This document shows, in pieces, positions 53,807-62,319 of a stretch of 64,000 bases of DNA (its first letter is position 1; every line of letters begins with the position of its first letter). The stretch is from contig NZ_FOWC01000002.1 of the NCBI RefSeq assembly GCF_900115345.1, positions 620,001-684,000 on the forward strand, read 5' to 3'. A model generated the notes under the pieces. The model did no database searches. It saw only the letters and a program-made list of their open reading frames with translations, and was not told the origin of the DNA. The stretch comes from Amycolatopsis rubida (GTDB lineage Bacteria; Actinomycetota; Actinomycetes; Mycobacteriales; Pseudonocardiaceae). The position numbers and the translations under genes are program-made.

Positions 53807-53833
53807 GGAAGCGGCCAGGCAGTGTCCGCTACC
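53807..53833. promoter_or_regulatory. Near copy of operator A (operator B)
   Basis: The left arm GGAAGCGGCCA and right arm TGTCCGCTACC around GGCAG match operator A at 22 of 27 positions, and the centre is identical. It is between the divergent aldo/keto reductase and LD-carboxypeptidase genes. Confidence 0.7.
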
Positions 53834-53860
53834 GCGCGCGACGCCTGCGAAAGTGATCAG

Positions 53861-54763
53861 GTGACCGACGTCCTGCTGCCGTCCCGAATCCAACCCGGAG
53901 ACCGGGTCCGGCTCGTCTCCCCGGCCAGCTGGCCCACCGAAGAACTGCTCGCGGACTCCGTGCGGACGCTGGAGAGCTGGGGGCTGATCGTCGAAGTCGG
54001 CAAACACGCCCTCGACCGGCACGGGTACCTCGCCGGGCGCGACGAGGACCGGCTCGCCGACCTCAACGACGCCTACCGAGATCCGGGAGTGCGCGCGGTC
54101 ATCGCGACCCGCGGCGGGGCCGGGGCGTACCGGATCGCCGACGGGATCGAGTTCGCCGCCGTGCGCGCGGATCCCAAGCCGCTCATGGGGTTCAGCGACA
54201 TCACCAACCTGCACCTGGCACTGTGGCGGCACTGCCGGATCGCCGGGATCCACGGCTTCCTCGCCGGCGCGCGCTCCGCCGGATCGACCCGGCGGCTGCT
54301 GTTCGAAACCGAACCCACGACGCTGCACCGGGACCCCACCGCACTCACCGCCGCGGTGTCGTTTCCCGGCACCGCCACCGGGAACCTGGTCGGCGGGCAT
54401 CTCGGCTCCGTCGTCGGGTTCATCGGAGCCGGACTGCCCAGCCTCGACGGCGCGATCCTGTTCCTCGAAGCCCCGCGCGCGATCGGGCTTGGCCAGGTCG
54501 ACCGGCAGCTGACGCACCTCATGCGGTCCGGTTCGCTGCGCGGCCTGCGCGGGGTCGCGCTCGGCCGGTTCCCCGGGTTCGAGGACTACACCGACCGCGG
54601 CTGGACCGTGCTGGACGTGCTGCGCGACCGGCTCGGCGCGCTGGACGTCCCGGTGCTCGGCGGCATCGACGTCGGCCACGGCAGCGACCCGCTGTCAGTC
54701 CCGCTCGGACCGGTCGCGAAGCTCGACGGAGACACGCTCACCGTCGGACCCGCGGTCAGCTAA
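53861..54763 (+). CDS. LD-carboxypeptidase (peptidase family S66)
   Basis: A 300-aa serine carboxypeptidase of the LdcA/MccF type. In LdcA this cuts the terminal D-alanine from recycled muropeptides. The family loop is IATRGGAGAYRIADGI and the likely nucleophile serine is in MGFSDITNLHLAL. Acid and histidine are in LFLEAPRAIG and IDVGHGSDP. I chose the GTG at 53861, because a GTG at 53822 lies inside operator B. MccF relatives give self-immunity to peptide antibiotics, an alternative role. Confidence 0.88.
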   Translation: MTDVLLPSRIQPGDRVRLVSPASWPTEELLADSVRTLESWGLIVEVGKHALDRHGYLAGRDEDRLADLNDAYRDPGVRAVIATRGGAGAYRIADGIEFAAVRADPKPLMGFSDITNLHLALWRHCRIAGIHGFLAGARSAGSTRRLLFETEPTTLHRDPTALTAAVSFPGTATGNLVGGHLGSVVGFIGAGLPSLDGAILFLEAPRAIGLGQVDRQLTHLMRSGSLRGLRGVALGRFPGFEDYTDRGWTVLDVLRDRLGALDVPVLGGIDVGHGSDPLSVPLGPVAKLDGDTLTVGPAVS

Positions 54764-55221
54764 AAGCCCCAGCTCAAATGCCGGTAGTGCAGCCCGTTCT
54801 TCGACTCCCGCCACTCCCCGACAGTGTCCGGCTCCCGGCCGATCTCCGGCGCGTAGACGTCGCCCTCGAAGGACTCCCGAAGTTCGGTCACCTCGATCCG
54901 ATCAGCGAAGGGCAGCGACTCCTGGTAGATCCGCGCGCCGCCCATCACCCACACGTCGCCGTCGGCGGCGGCAAACGCTTGCTCCAGGCCGGGGAACGTC
55001 TCCGCGCCCTCCTGCGGCGTACGGGACACCACCAGGTTCCGCCGCCCCGGCAACGGCCGGAAGCGCTCGGGCAGCGACTCCCACGTGCGGCGTCCCATGA
55101 GCACCGTCGCGCCCGCGGTCACCGTGCGGAAGTGCTTCATGTCCTCCGGGATGTGCCACGGCAACGCGTTGTCACGCCCGATGACGCGGTTCGCCGCCTG
55201 CGCCCAGATGAGTCCGATCAT
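54760..55221 (-). CDS. folA: Dihydrofolate reductase
   Basis: Regenerates tetrahydrofolate after thymidylate synthesis. The 153-aa product has the family signature [20 protein letters not shown], the active-site segment LPWHIPEDMKHF (Asp), the NADPH strand TVLMGRRTWESLP and VWVMGGARIYQE. Its ATG overlaps the thyA stop by one base (TGATG). Its end overlaps the LD-carboxypeptidase gene by 4 bases. Confidence 0.97.
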   Translation of the reverse strand: MIGLIWAQAANRVIGRDNALPWHIPEDMKHFRTVTAGATVLMGRRTWESLPERFRPLPGRRNLVVSRTPQEGAETFPGLEQAFAAADGDVWVMGGARIYQESLPFADRIEVTELRESFEGDVYAPEIGREPDTVGEWRESKNGLHYRHLSWGF

Positions 55222-56018
55222 CAGACGGCCACCGGAGCCTTGATGCCGGGGTGCGGGTCGTAGCCCTCCAGCGAGATGTCCTCGTAGCGGTACTCGAACA
55301 GGCTCTCCGCCGGCTTCAGGCTCAGCGCCGGGAACGGCCGCGCGTCCCGGGAGAGCTGCTTGCGCACCTGGTCGACGTGGTTGTCGTAGATGTGGCAGTC
55401 GCCGCCGGTCCAGATGAAATCGCCGACGCGCAGGCCGACCTGGCCGGCGATCATGTGCGTCAGCAGGGCGTAGCTCGCGATGTTGAACGGCACGCCGAGG
55501 AACAGGTCCGCGCTGCGCTGGTAGAGCTGGCAGGACAGTTCGCCGTTGGCGACGTAGAACTGGAAGAACGCGTGGCAGGGCGGCAGCGCCATCTGCGGGA
55601 TGTCGCCGACGTTCCACGCCGACACGATGATCCGCCGGGAGTCCGGGTTCTCGCGCAGCGTCCGCAGCACGTCGCTGATCTGGTCGACGTGCCCGCCGTC
55701 GGGCGTCGGCCAGGACCGCCACTGCACGCCGTACACCGGACCGAGGTCGCCGTCCGGAGCGGCCCATTCGTCCCAGATCGTGACGCCGTGCTCACGCAGC
55801 CAGGTGACGTTCGAGTCGCCGCGCAGGAACCACAGCAGTTCGTACGCGATGGACCGGAAGTGCACCTTTTTCGTGGTGATCAGCGGGAATCCGTCGGCCA
55901 GCCGGTAGCGCAGCTGGTGCCCGAAAATCGACCGCGTGCCCGTACCGGTGCGGTCCCCCTTCGCGGCTCCGGTGTCGAGCACGTGCTGAAGCAGGTCTTC
56001 GTACTGCGTGTCCGGCAT
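55221..56018 (-). CDS. thyA: Thymidylate synthase
   Basis: Makes dTMP from dUMP using methylene-tetrahydrofolate, consuming the folate that FolA restores. The 265-aa product carries the catalytic Cys148 in [14 protein letters not shown], the phosphate-binding RRIIVSAWN and the substrate motif [19 protein letters not shown]. It forms an operon with folA. No thyX-type enzyme is seen in the window. Confidence 0.98.
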   Translation of the reverse strand: MPDTQYEDLLQHVLDTGAAKGDRTGTGTRSIFGHQLRYRLADGFPLITTKKVHFRSIAYELLWFLRGDSNVTWLREHGVTIWDEWAAPDGDLGPVYGVQWRSWPTPDGGHVDQISDVLRTLRENPDSRRIIVSAWNVGDIPQMALPPCHAFFQFYVANGELSCQLYQRSADLFLGVPFNIASYALLTHMIAGQVGLRVGDFIWTGGDCHIYDNHVDQVRKQLSRDARPFPALSLKPAESLFEYRYEDISLEGYDPHPGIKAPVAV

Positions 56019-56265
56019 GTCCGCGGATGGTAGTCGAACCAGCGCCGTGCCAGCGGGATGTCAGCCGCAGCGGTGACGCTGGTCGCACCACCGCCGAGAG
56101 GGGACCCGCCGTCGCCGTCGCCCGGCGGCGGGAGACGCCGAGCATGCCCGAGGCGCAGGAGGAGCACATCGCCGAAATCGCGCAGCGGCAGCTCGATCAT
56201 CTCCGGTTCCGTCGCTGGTGATCTACGGCGTCCACGAGCTGCGCGTGACCTGGCGCAGCCCATGG

Positions 56266-56316
56266 CGTCAACGGACCAGTTGACGTGAGCAGTCGTCAAC
56301 CTATACGTTGACGACT
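56266..56316. promoter_or_regulatory. Twin GTCAAC-N6-GTTGAC operators at the start of the next gene
   Basis: Site 1 is CGTCAAC-GGACCA-GTTGACG (56266-56285). Site 2 is AGTCGTCAAC-CTATAC-GTTGACGACT (56291-56316), with perfect 10-bp arms, ending one base before the ATG at 56317. The centres are 28 bp apart. A separate short frame MPEAQEEHIAEIAQRQLDHL ends near 56221 and may be a leader or remnant. Confidence 0.75.
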
Positions 56317-57210
56317 ATGACGGACTCCGTACAGGCCATGGCCACCCGGTACTTCCGGCAACGCGAGAACCCCTTCTTCATCGAGCTGGTCCGCGCGGCG
56401 AGATCCGGCCGCCCACCCGGCGAGGACCTCAGCGCCGACGACGCGGCGGGGGCGTTGCACCTGGTCCCGGGCGTCCGGCACGACCTGGACCGGGCCGAGG
56501 TCACACTGATCGAATCGGTGCTCGACCGCGGCTGGACCTGGGAACAGCTGGGGGCGGAGTACGGCAACCGGTCCAAACAGGCAATGCAGCAGCACTACCG
56601 CCGGCGCGGCGGGAACCGTTCCTGGCCAGCCAAGGAACGCCCGCCGCGCACCGAGCCGCCGCACCGGCTGACCGACGAAGACCTGGATCCGGCCGATGTC
56701 GCGAAGGTGCGCGAGGCGATCAGCGCCTTGCTCGCCACCGCGCACGATGTCGCCGAGACCCACACCGTCGACGGGACGTGGACCGCGGGCGAACCGATCC
56801 TGGAGGAGATCTCGGCAGTCGGCCTGGATCCGTTGCCCCGTTTGGAAGTCGCGTGCCGCACCGCTGCCGGGGCCATCGAGGACATGGTCGCCGCGGGCTG
56901 GGAACGCCGCGATCCGGGATGGACGGAACGGCGACGGCTGTCGTGGACGGTGCGGCTGGAGGACGAGATGCGCGACATGGCCTCCTGGCTCGACCGGGAA
57001 CCGCAAGGGCGGCTCCTCCCCCGCCTCGACCGTCCGCTCGCGGTCGGGACGACCACCACCGAACGAGCCGACCACGTCGAGATCGCCGCCGGGGACGTCG
57101 CGCAGGTACAGGAATCGATCAACCTGACACTCGCCCGGCTCGAAGCCCACCGCGCCGTGTTCGACCAGGTCATCGACGAGCTGAAGCGACGCCGGGCCGA
57201 ATTGTCCTGA
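56317..57210 (+). CDS. Hypothetical HTH-containing protein
   Basis: A 297-aa soluble protein I do not recognise. Residues about 60-95 (ESVLDRGWTWEQLGAEYGN, then RSKQAMQQHYRRRGG) look like a helix-turn-helix, and the rest is helical and charged with a C-terminal coiled stretch (IDELKRRRAELS). The ATG at 56317 directly abuts operator site 2, so autorepression is likely. A TTG at 56308 is in frame but lies inside the operator. Confidence 0.7.
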   Translation: MTDSVQAMATRYFRQRENPFFIELVRAARSGRPPGEDLSADDAAGALHLVPGVRHDLDRAEVTLIESVLDRGWTWEQLGAEYGNRSKQAMQQHYRRRGGNRSWPAKERPPRTEPPHRLTDEDLDPADVAKVREAISALLATAHDVAETHTVDGTWTAGEPILEEISAVGLDPLPRLEVACRTAAGAIEDMVAAGWERRDPGWTERRRLSWTVRLEDEMRDMASWLDREPQGRLLPRLDRPLAVGTTTTERADHVEIAAGDVAQVQESINLTLARLEAHRAVFDQVIDELKRRRAELS

Positions 57211-57216
57211 GCGGAT

Positions 57217-57708
57217 TCACCGGGACCGCGACCACCGCCGTTGCTTGTCCTTCGCGAACGGCACCTCCGAAAGCAGCCCACGCGGAATGAGCACCAGCGC
57301 TTCCCCGGCGAAGCTGACACCGATCGCCAGCTGATCGGGCCTCGCCTGTTCGTGCAAGCCGAATTTCATTGCCAGCACAGTGAATCCGAGCGACGCGGCG
57401 ACGCCGAGCACGAACAGCGCGAGGCTCGATTTCCGGTAGCGCTGCCACAGTTCGCCCTTCTTCGCATACAGCCGGATCGTCGCGCCGCGCGCCGCGCCGA
57501 AGGCGAGACCGACCACGCAGCTGCCGACGATCCACCACACGTCGGTGCTGGTCAGCCCCTTGAAACCAACGACACCCGCGATACCGATGGCGATCAGCAC
57601 CACCGGCGGCACCACGGTGTCGCGCCAGTTCAGCGGCTCCCCGAGCATCCGGAACACCAGCATCACCACGACGCCGGCGACCAAGCTCACGAGCACCCAC
57701 CCGCTCAT
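57217..57708 (-). CDS. Four-helix membrane protein
   Basis: A 163-aa protein with four or five hydrophobic helices (WVLVSLVAGVVVMLVFRML; VVPPVVLIAIGIAGVVGF; VWWIVGSCVVGLAFGAARGA; LALFVLGVAASLGFTVLAM), and a basic C-terminus. The arrangement resembles DUF1453/CcdC-like proteins, but I cannot be certain. It is divergent from the TetR gene, which probably controls it, and converges with the HTH protein gene (6-bp gap). Confidence 0.75.
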   Translation of the reverse strand: MSGWVLVSLVAGVVVMLVFRMLGEPLNWRDTVVPPVVLIAIGIAGVVGFKGLTSTDVWWIVGSCVVGLAFGAARGATIRLYAKKGELWQRYRKSSLALFVLGVAASLGFTVLAMKFGLHEQARPDQLAIGVSFAGEALVLIPRGLLSEVPFAKDKQRRWSRSR

Positions 57709-57752
57709 CGCGGACCCCCTTCCCCCTGCGCCGGAGCCTCACGACCCCCTAT

Positions 57753-57795
57753 TTAGCACCATCATGCTAACTGCCATCGTGGCATCACCGTGCTA
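57753..57795. promoter_or_regulatory. Half-site cluster in the TetR/membrane-protein promoter
   Basis: TTAGCA-N6-TGCTAA (57753-57770) is a perfect inverted repeat, and a third half-site GTGCTA is at 57790-57795. They lie between the divergent genes and fit a TetR operator. Confidence 0.6.
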
Positions 57796-57806
57796 TAAAC
57801 GCAACC

Positions 57807-58400
57807 ATGCCGAAGATCGTGGTGCCCGAAGACCGGCGGAAGGCCGTCAGCAAGGCCGTGGTCCGAGTCGTCCGCCACTCCGGCGTCGAAGGCGCCACCC
57901 TCGGCAATGTGGCCAAGGAAGCAGGCCTCGCGATCGGATCGATCCGCCACTACTTCGCCGACCACGAAGCGATGATGATCTTCACCATGGACCAGCTCGG
58001 CCACCGGATCGGCGAGCGCGTCGCGGTTCGCGCGGACCGGCTGCTCGCCGCCGGAACCGACCGCCGGACGCTGGTCGAAGACCTGCTCGCCGAGTTCCTC
58101 CCGCTCGACGACGAGCGCCGGGACGAGGCGATGGCCTGGCTGGCATTCGCCGTCGCCGCCCGCACCCGCCCGGCGTTCCGCGCGAGCGCCGACGCCCAGC
58201 ACCAGCACCTGCGCGACCTGATCACGCGGATCCTGCGCGAGGCCGTCGCGCTCGGCAGGCTCCCCGAAGAACTGGACCTGACCGTCGAGTCGGTCCGGCT
58301 CTCCGCGCTGCTGGACGGACTGACCATGCAGGCGGTGCTGCACCCGGAATCGACGCCGCCGGAACTGCTCCGCGCCGCACTGCGGCAAAGCCTGCCGTAA
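57807..58400 (+). CDS. TetR-family transcriptional regulator
   Basis: A 197-aa repressor with the TetR helix-turn-helix (GVEGATLGNVAKEAGLAIGSIRHYFADHEAMM, residues 28-60) and an all-helical ligand domain. The C-terminal part resembles the BetI/PadR-like TetR group (AFAVAARTRPAFRASAD). It faces the membrane-protein gene across the 57753-57795 half-sites, so it probably regulates it and itself. Confidence 0.93.
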   Translation: MPKIVVPEDRRKAVSKAVVRVVRHSGVEGATLGNVAKEAGLAIGSIRHYFADHEAMMIFTMDQLGHRIGERVAVRADRLLAAGTDRRTLVEDLLAEFLPLDDERRDEAMAWLAFAVAARTRPAFRASADAQHQHLRDLITRILREAVALGRLPEELDLTVESVRLSALLDGLTMQAVLHPESTPPELLRAALRQSLP

Positions 58401-58653
58401 CGCCCGGTCCCTTGTGGACCGAACCCCGGCAAGCGCGGTTCATCGCATGTGAACGCGTGGTGAATATTGCGAATTACCGGTCATCGCGGTGCTCGAAACC
58501 GCGGCGGTGCCCGTCATTTTCCCGCAGAACCGGCTGTGAACACTCACACCGCGTGCCGGAGCCGTTGCCCTGCGGGAGTGGGCCAGCACACAGTGATGCT
58601 CGGCCGGGGCAACCCCGCCAAGCTCCCTTCCCCGTCTGGCACAAGGAGATTCG

Positions 58654-59337
58654 ATGGATTACCGACCCACTCGGCGGACAGTCCGGATTACGGTGGCGAC
58701 CGGGGCAGCCGCGCTTGCCGTGGCGCTGCTGCCGGGTACCGCGCTGGCCCAGTCGAACGGTGACGCGAGCCAGCCGAACGGCCTCATCAAGACCGCGACG
58801 CACACTCAGGTGCGCGAGGTCCAGCCGCTCGGCGGAAGCGTGCACGCGGCGGCGCTGCCCGCGTCGAAGCAGCTCCAGTACAGCCAGCAGGTGCAGCAGA
58901 ACGACCAGTGGTGCTGGGCCGCGGACGGCTCCAGCATCGAGCAGTCGCAAGGAGGCAGCGCCTCGCAGGCCCAGTTCTGCGCGGCGGGCAAGGGCACCCA
59001 GGCCGGGTACTGCCCGAACCAGGCCGCGCAGATCTACGAGATCGTGCGGGGCTTCCAGGGCACCGGGTTCTCCGCGCAGGACGCGGGCGGACCGATCAGC
59101 TACTCCTCGATCCAGAACCAGGTCAACTCCGGGATCCTGAACCTGACCGGCATCTACTGGACCTCCGGCGGCGGGCACGCCGAGGTGATCTACGGATACG
59201 ACAGCTCGAACCAGTCGCTGATGGTCGGCGACCCGTGGCCGAGCTACCAGCGGTACCAGACCTGGGACTACAACCAGTACCGCAGCAACGGCCAGTTCAG
59301 GTGGAACGACACCGTCGTCAACATCAAGAAGGGCTGA
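58654..59337 (+). CDS. Secreted papain-like cysteine protease (C70, AvrRpt2-like)
   Basis: A 227-aa exported protease. Residues 1-32 are a signal peptide (ending PGTALAQS). The catalytic residues are Cys87 in QQNDQWCWAADGSS, His175 in SGGGHAEVIYGYD and Asp193 in LMVGDPWP. These match the AvrRpt2/C70 clan. Extra cysteines (AQFCAAG and AGYCPN) may form a disulphide. The ATG at 58654 follows AAGGAG. The region between residues 33 and 75 may be a propeptide. The next gene follows after 9 bp, so the pair is an operon. Confidence 0.88.
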   Translation: MDYRPTRRTVRITVATGAAALAVALLPGTALAQSNGDASQPNGLIKTATHTQVREVQPLGGSVHAAALPASKQLQYSQQVQQNDQWCWAADGSSIEQSQGGSASQAQFCAAGKGTQAGYCPNQAAQIYEIVRGFQGTGFSAQDAGGPISYSSIQNQVNSGILNLTGIYWTSGGGHAEVIYGYDSSNQSLMVGDPWPSYQRYQTWDYNQYRSNGQFRWNDTVVNIKKG

Positions 59338-59346
59338 CCGGGCGCC

Positions 59347-60129
59347 ATGAGTGAGATCTGCCGGAAGTTCGCCGCCGGCGCGGCGATCGCGGTCGCGGCG
59401 CTCCTGTCCGCCGGTCCCGTCGAGGCCGCCGGGGCCTCGTGGGTCGCGCCGCCGTCGGAGCAGGACGTCGCGGCCGCGGTCAAAGCCGCGGAAACGACGC
59501 GTGCGATCAGTTTCGCCACGTCGAACTTCCGGCAGGTCGGCCACACCGATCCGGGCCGGATCACCCTTGAGCACAAGGGTTTCCCGGTCTACACGCTCAA
59601 TGCCGACTTCGTCACGGCGAAACCGGGGGCCCCGGCCGGGGTGCTGCGGGCGATCGCGGTGACCGCCACCGCGGCCACCGGGGCGAAAGCCACCCTCCGC
59701 GCCGCGCCCGACCAGGCCGCGCCGGGAGGCTGGTCGGTCGGGAACGTGTTGTCCGGCAACGACGAGGAGACGCTCAGCGCCCGGCTGCGCCCGGGTTCGG
59801 TGCTGCTGAACGAACCGCAGATCAACGGCTGGTACGACCTCGGCCGCGACGGCGTCGTGCTGTTGCAGGCCAGCCTTCCGCAGTCGCCGGTCGGCCAGTT
59901 CACGCCGATCGCCGAGTACCAGCAGCAGGTGCATTCCCGGTACGCGGACAAGCTGCCCGGCTCGGATTACCAGCGCGGCGGCGGGATCGGGTTCGCCCAG
60001 ACCCTCCAGCGCGACACCGGACCGGCCGGTTCGCTGGTCGTCGCGCTGATCGTGGTCGGCTCCGCGGTGGCGATCGGCGGCGCGTTCGTGGCGTGGCGCT
60101 GGACGAAGCGGCGGATCAGTCCCAAATGA
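59347..60129 (+). CDS. Membrane-anchored partner of the C70 protease, unknown
   Basis: A 260-aa exported protein: signal peptide (residues 1-28, ending VEAAGAS), an external domain of about 195 residues, one C-terminal membrane helix (about 230-250, GSLVVALIVVGSAVAIGGAFVAW) and a basic cytoplasmic end (WTKRRISPK). The external domain is not recognised. Co-transcription with the secreted protease suggests it is an anchor, inhibitor or substrate; this is inference. Its last bases overlap the convergent XRE gene by 14 bp. Confidence 0.75.
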   Translation: MSEICRKFAAGAAIAVAALLSAGPVEAAGASWVAPPSEQDVAAAVKAAETTRAISFATSNFRQVGHTDPGRITLEHKGFPVYTLNADFVTAKPGAPAGVLRAIAVTATAATGAKATLRAAPDQAAPGGWSVGNVLSGNDEETLSARLRPGSVLLNEPQINGWYDLGRDGVVLLQASLPQSPVGQFTPIAEYQQQVHSRYADKLPGSDYQRGGGIGFAQTLQRDTGPAGSLVVALIVVGSAVAIGGAFVAWRWTKRRISPK

Positions 60130-61051
60130 GATCGACCCCGGCGATGCCTACGCCGAGTTCCTCGAAGTAGGCGCTGACCGTGTTCCCCGGCCCGCAGAAC
60201 AGCGGCTCGCGGACCAGCAGTTCCAGGTCTTCCCTCGGCCGGACGGTCCGCAGGCAGCGCGCGGGCAGCGCGGCCGGGTCGAAGCGCAGCCGCAGCAGGT
60301 AGGCCGACATTCGGGAGCGCACGACCCGATGGAAACTCCCCGGCCGGACCGAGGCGGCGGGACGCAGCGTGAACCCGAACGTGTGCGTCTCCCCCTCGGC
60401 GAGGCCCCGGTCGAAGAGTACCTCGAACACCATCCCCGCCGACCGCACGCTGCGGCGCACCCGCCCGACGCGGCAGCCGTCGACCGCGATGATCTCGGTC
60501 GCCGTGACGTCGCTGCCGTCCTCGTCCTGGTGCGTCACCAGGAAGCTGTCCGGGCCGGATCTTCGCGCGCGCACCACCATGGTCGACGAGATCTCCTCGG
60601 TCCGGCCTTGCGCGCCGAGCGTCAGCACGTCGACCACCGTCGCGACGTCCAGGTCCGCGTTCTCCTCGACGCCGGGCGTCCCGCTCAGCTCGTCGCGCAG
60701 TGCGAACGTCTCCGCCCAGCTCTGCTGGAGTTCCGGCAGGGACGGCCTGCGGTCGGCGTCCGCGCTCCGGTGCGGCCCGATCAGCACGACCAGGCTGTCC
60801 GGCGGAAGGTTCAGCACCGACTCCAGAGCGCGCACGACATCGAGCGACCGGGGCGCGGACGGACTCCGCAGACCACGCTGCCAGTAACTCAGCGTGGACT
60901 CGGCGACCGAAACCCCGTGCGCGGCGAGATGCGCGCGGAGCCGCGAAAGGGACAGTCCGCGCCGATCGACAGCCTCGGACAACGCACGGTGAAACGGGCC
61001 GGACCGGACTGTTCGCGCCGACCACCGGACCGCCAAGCTCTGCTGCTGCAT
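60116..61051 (-). CDS. XRE-family regulator with an unknown C-terminal domain
   Basis: A 311-aa protein. The N-terminal helix-turn-helix is RRGLSLSRLRAHLAAHGVSV followed by AESTLSYWQRGLRSPSAPRS (residues 30-70). The rest is a beta-rich domain of unknown type (FLVTHQDEDGSDVTATEIIA, and FCGPGNTVSAYFEELGVG at the end). The ATG at 61051 follows AGGGGA. An open frame extends further upstream, but its residues do not look like a domain. It is convergent with the protease partner and may control that pair. Confidence 0.8.
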   Translation of the reverse strand: MQQQSLAVRWSARTVRSGPFHRALSEAVDRRGLSLSRLRAHLAAHGVSVAESTLSYWQRGLRSPSAPRSLDVVRALESVLNLPPDSLVVLIGPHRSADADRRPSLPELQQSWAETFALRDELSGTPGVEENADLDVATVVDVLTLGAQGRTEEISSTMVVRARRSGPDSFLVTHQDEDGSDVTATEIIAVDGCRVGRVRRSVRSAGMVFEVLFDRGLAEGETHTFGFTLRPAASVRPGSFHRVVRSRMSAYLLRLRFDPAALPARCLRTVRPREDLELLVREPLFCGPGNTVSAYFEELGVGIAGVDLIWD

Positions 61052-61309
61052 CTGGCTTCCCCTGCTCGTGCCGAATAGCTGTTCAGCATGAGCAGTTCGT
61101 GACCGGGCAACAACCGTCCATGGTCGAGAATCGGACAAATCCCCCCACTTGCGGGGGTTCAGCTGTCCTGGAGAACCCGCCAGAAGGCGCAGCTGCTCGT
61201 CGGCCAACCGGCCGAAGAAGAGCGTCCGCGGGTCCTCGCGATGGCGGTGCCGAGCGAGGTCGGTTATCCGCATGCCGCGTCCCCCGCATGCGCCACAGCC
61301 GCTCGTGCG

Positions 61310-62212
61310 TCAAGAGGAACCCGCTCCACGCCTGCGGTCTCCAGCGAAATAAGCCATCGAGAACTCCGTCAACCGTTGTGCCGCAGCGGAAAGATAGGCG
61401 TCCGCACGCCGCACCACCGTCAACGTCCGATAGCAATCCGGAGCATCCAGCTCCAGCCCGACGGCTGTCTCGTCCTTGGCGGCCCGCCGGGCGACCTCCG
61501 GCACCAGCCCGATCCCCAACCCGCTCGCGATCAGCTGGCCGGTCGCGCCGGGTTCGTCGCTCTCGCAGGAGTAGTTCGGTTCCAGCCCGGCCTCGGCGAA
61601 GAGTCGGTCGGCGAGGGTGCGCGGCCAATAGCCGGGCCGGGTGGTCACCATGGGCTCGTTCGCGAGGTCCGCCATCCGCACGCGTTTGCGCCGCGCGAGC
61701 CGGTGCGTGCTGGGCACGGCGAGAATCACCTCCTCACGCAGCAGTTCCCGCGCTTGGAGGCCGGGCTGCCGCAGCGGCTGCGAGGCGAAGCACAGGTCGA
61801 CCTCGCCCGCGCACAGCTGCTGCGCCATGGTTTCCGCCGACGATTGGTACAGCCGCAGTTCGATGCCGGGGTGCTCCGCGCGGAAGGCGCTCATCAGGCC
61901 GGTGAGCGTGAGCAGGGTTTCCGACGCGACGGCGACCCGGCCGTGGTCCAGACCAGCCAGGTCGACGAGTTCCTGACGGGCGTCGTCGAGTTCGCGCAGG
62001 GCCCGGTCGACGCGGCGCAGGAACGTGGTGCCGAAGTGATTGAGCCGCAGGCCCCGCCCGGCCCGTTCGAACAGCGGCACGCCGAGATCCGCCTCCAGCC
62101 GCGCGATCGCCCGGCTCAATGACGGCTGGGCGATGTGCAGCTCGGCCGCTGCCTGGCTGAGGTGGCCGCGGTAGGCGACCGCCTGGAAGTAGCGCAGGTG
62201 CAGCAGATCCAT
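61310..62212 (-). CDS. LysR-family transcriptional regulator
   Basis: A 300-aa LTTR with the N-terminal helix-turn-helix (MDLLHLRYFQAVAYRGHLSQAAAELHIAQPSLSRAI) and the periplasmic-binding-like effector domain (residues 90-290, with ELRLYQSSAETMAQQL and LIASGLGIGLVPEV). It is divergent from the membrane-protein/multicopper-oxidase operon, 107 bp away, so it is a probable regulator of that operon. The effector is not predictable. Confidence 0.93.
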   Translation of the reverse strand: MDLLHLRYFQAVAYRGHLSQAAAELHIAQPSLSRAIARLEADLGVPLFERAGRGLRLNHFGTTFLRRVDRALRELDDARQELVDLAGLDHGRVAVASETLLTLTGLMSAFRAEHPGIELRLYQSSAETMAQQLCAGEVDLCFASQPLRQPGLQARELLREEVILAVPSTHRLARRKRVRMADLANEPMVTTRPGYWPRTLADRLFAEAGLEPNYSCESDEPGATGQLIASGLGIGLVPEVARRAAKDETAVGLELDAPDCYRTLTVVRRADAYLSAAAQRLTEFSMAYFAGDRRRGAGSS

Positions 62213-62319
62213 CTCATAGCTCCGAGGTCATGAATACATGGCGAACTTGGTCTTGGACGGCATGAGAACTTCAGCTTAGCGTCTGAACGGGGGAATTCTT
62301 ACGCGCACTAGGGGGAACA

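Noticed and set aside
54073..54763. Long minus-strand frames opposite the LD-carboxypeptidase gene
   Set aside because: They are shadows of the S66 peptidase, whose catalytic motifs are intact in the plus frame.
61141..61158. A C-rich/G-rich hairpin upstream of the XRE gene as a terminator
   Set aside because: The stem is only about five G:C pairs, and no gene ends there in either direction.
62213..62319. A LysR binding site in the divergent promoter
   Set aside because: CATG-AATA-CATG symmetry is present near 62230-62245, but a clear T-N11-A motif with arms is not evident, so I did not list it.
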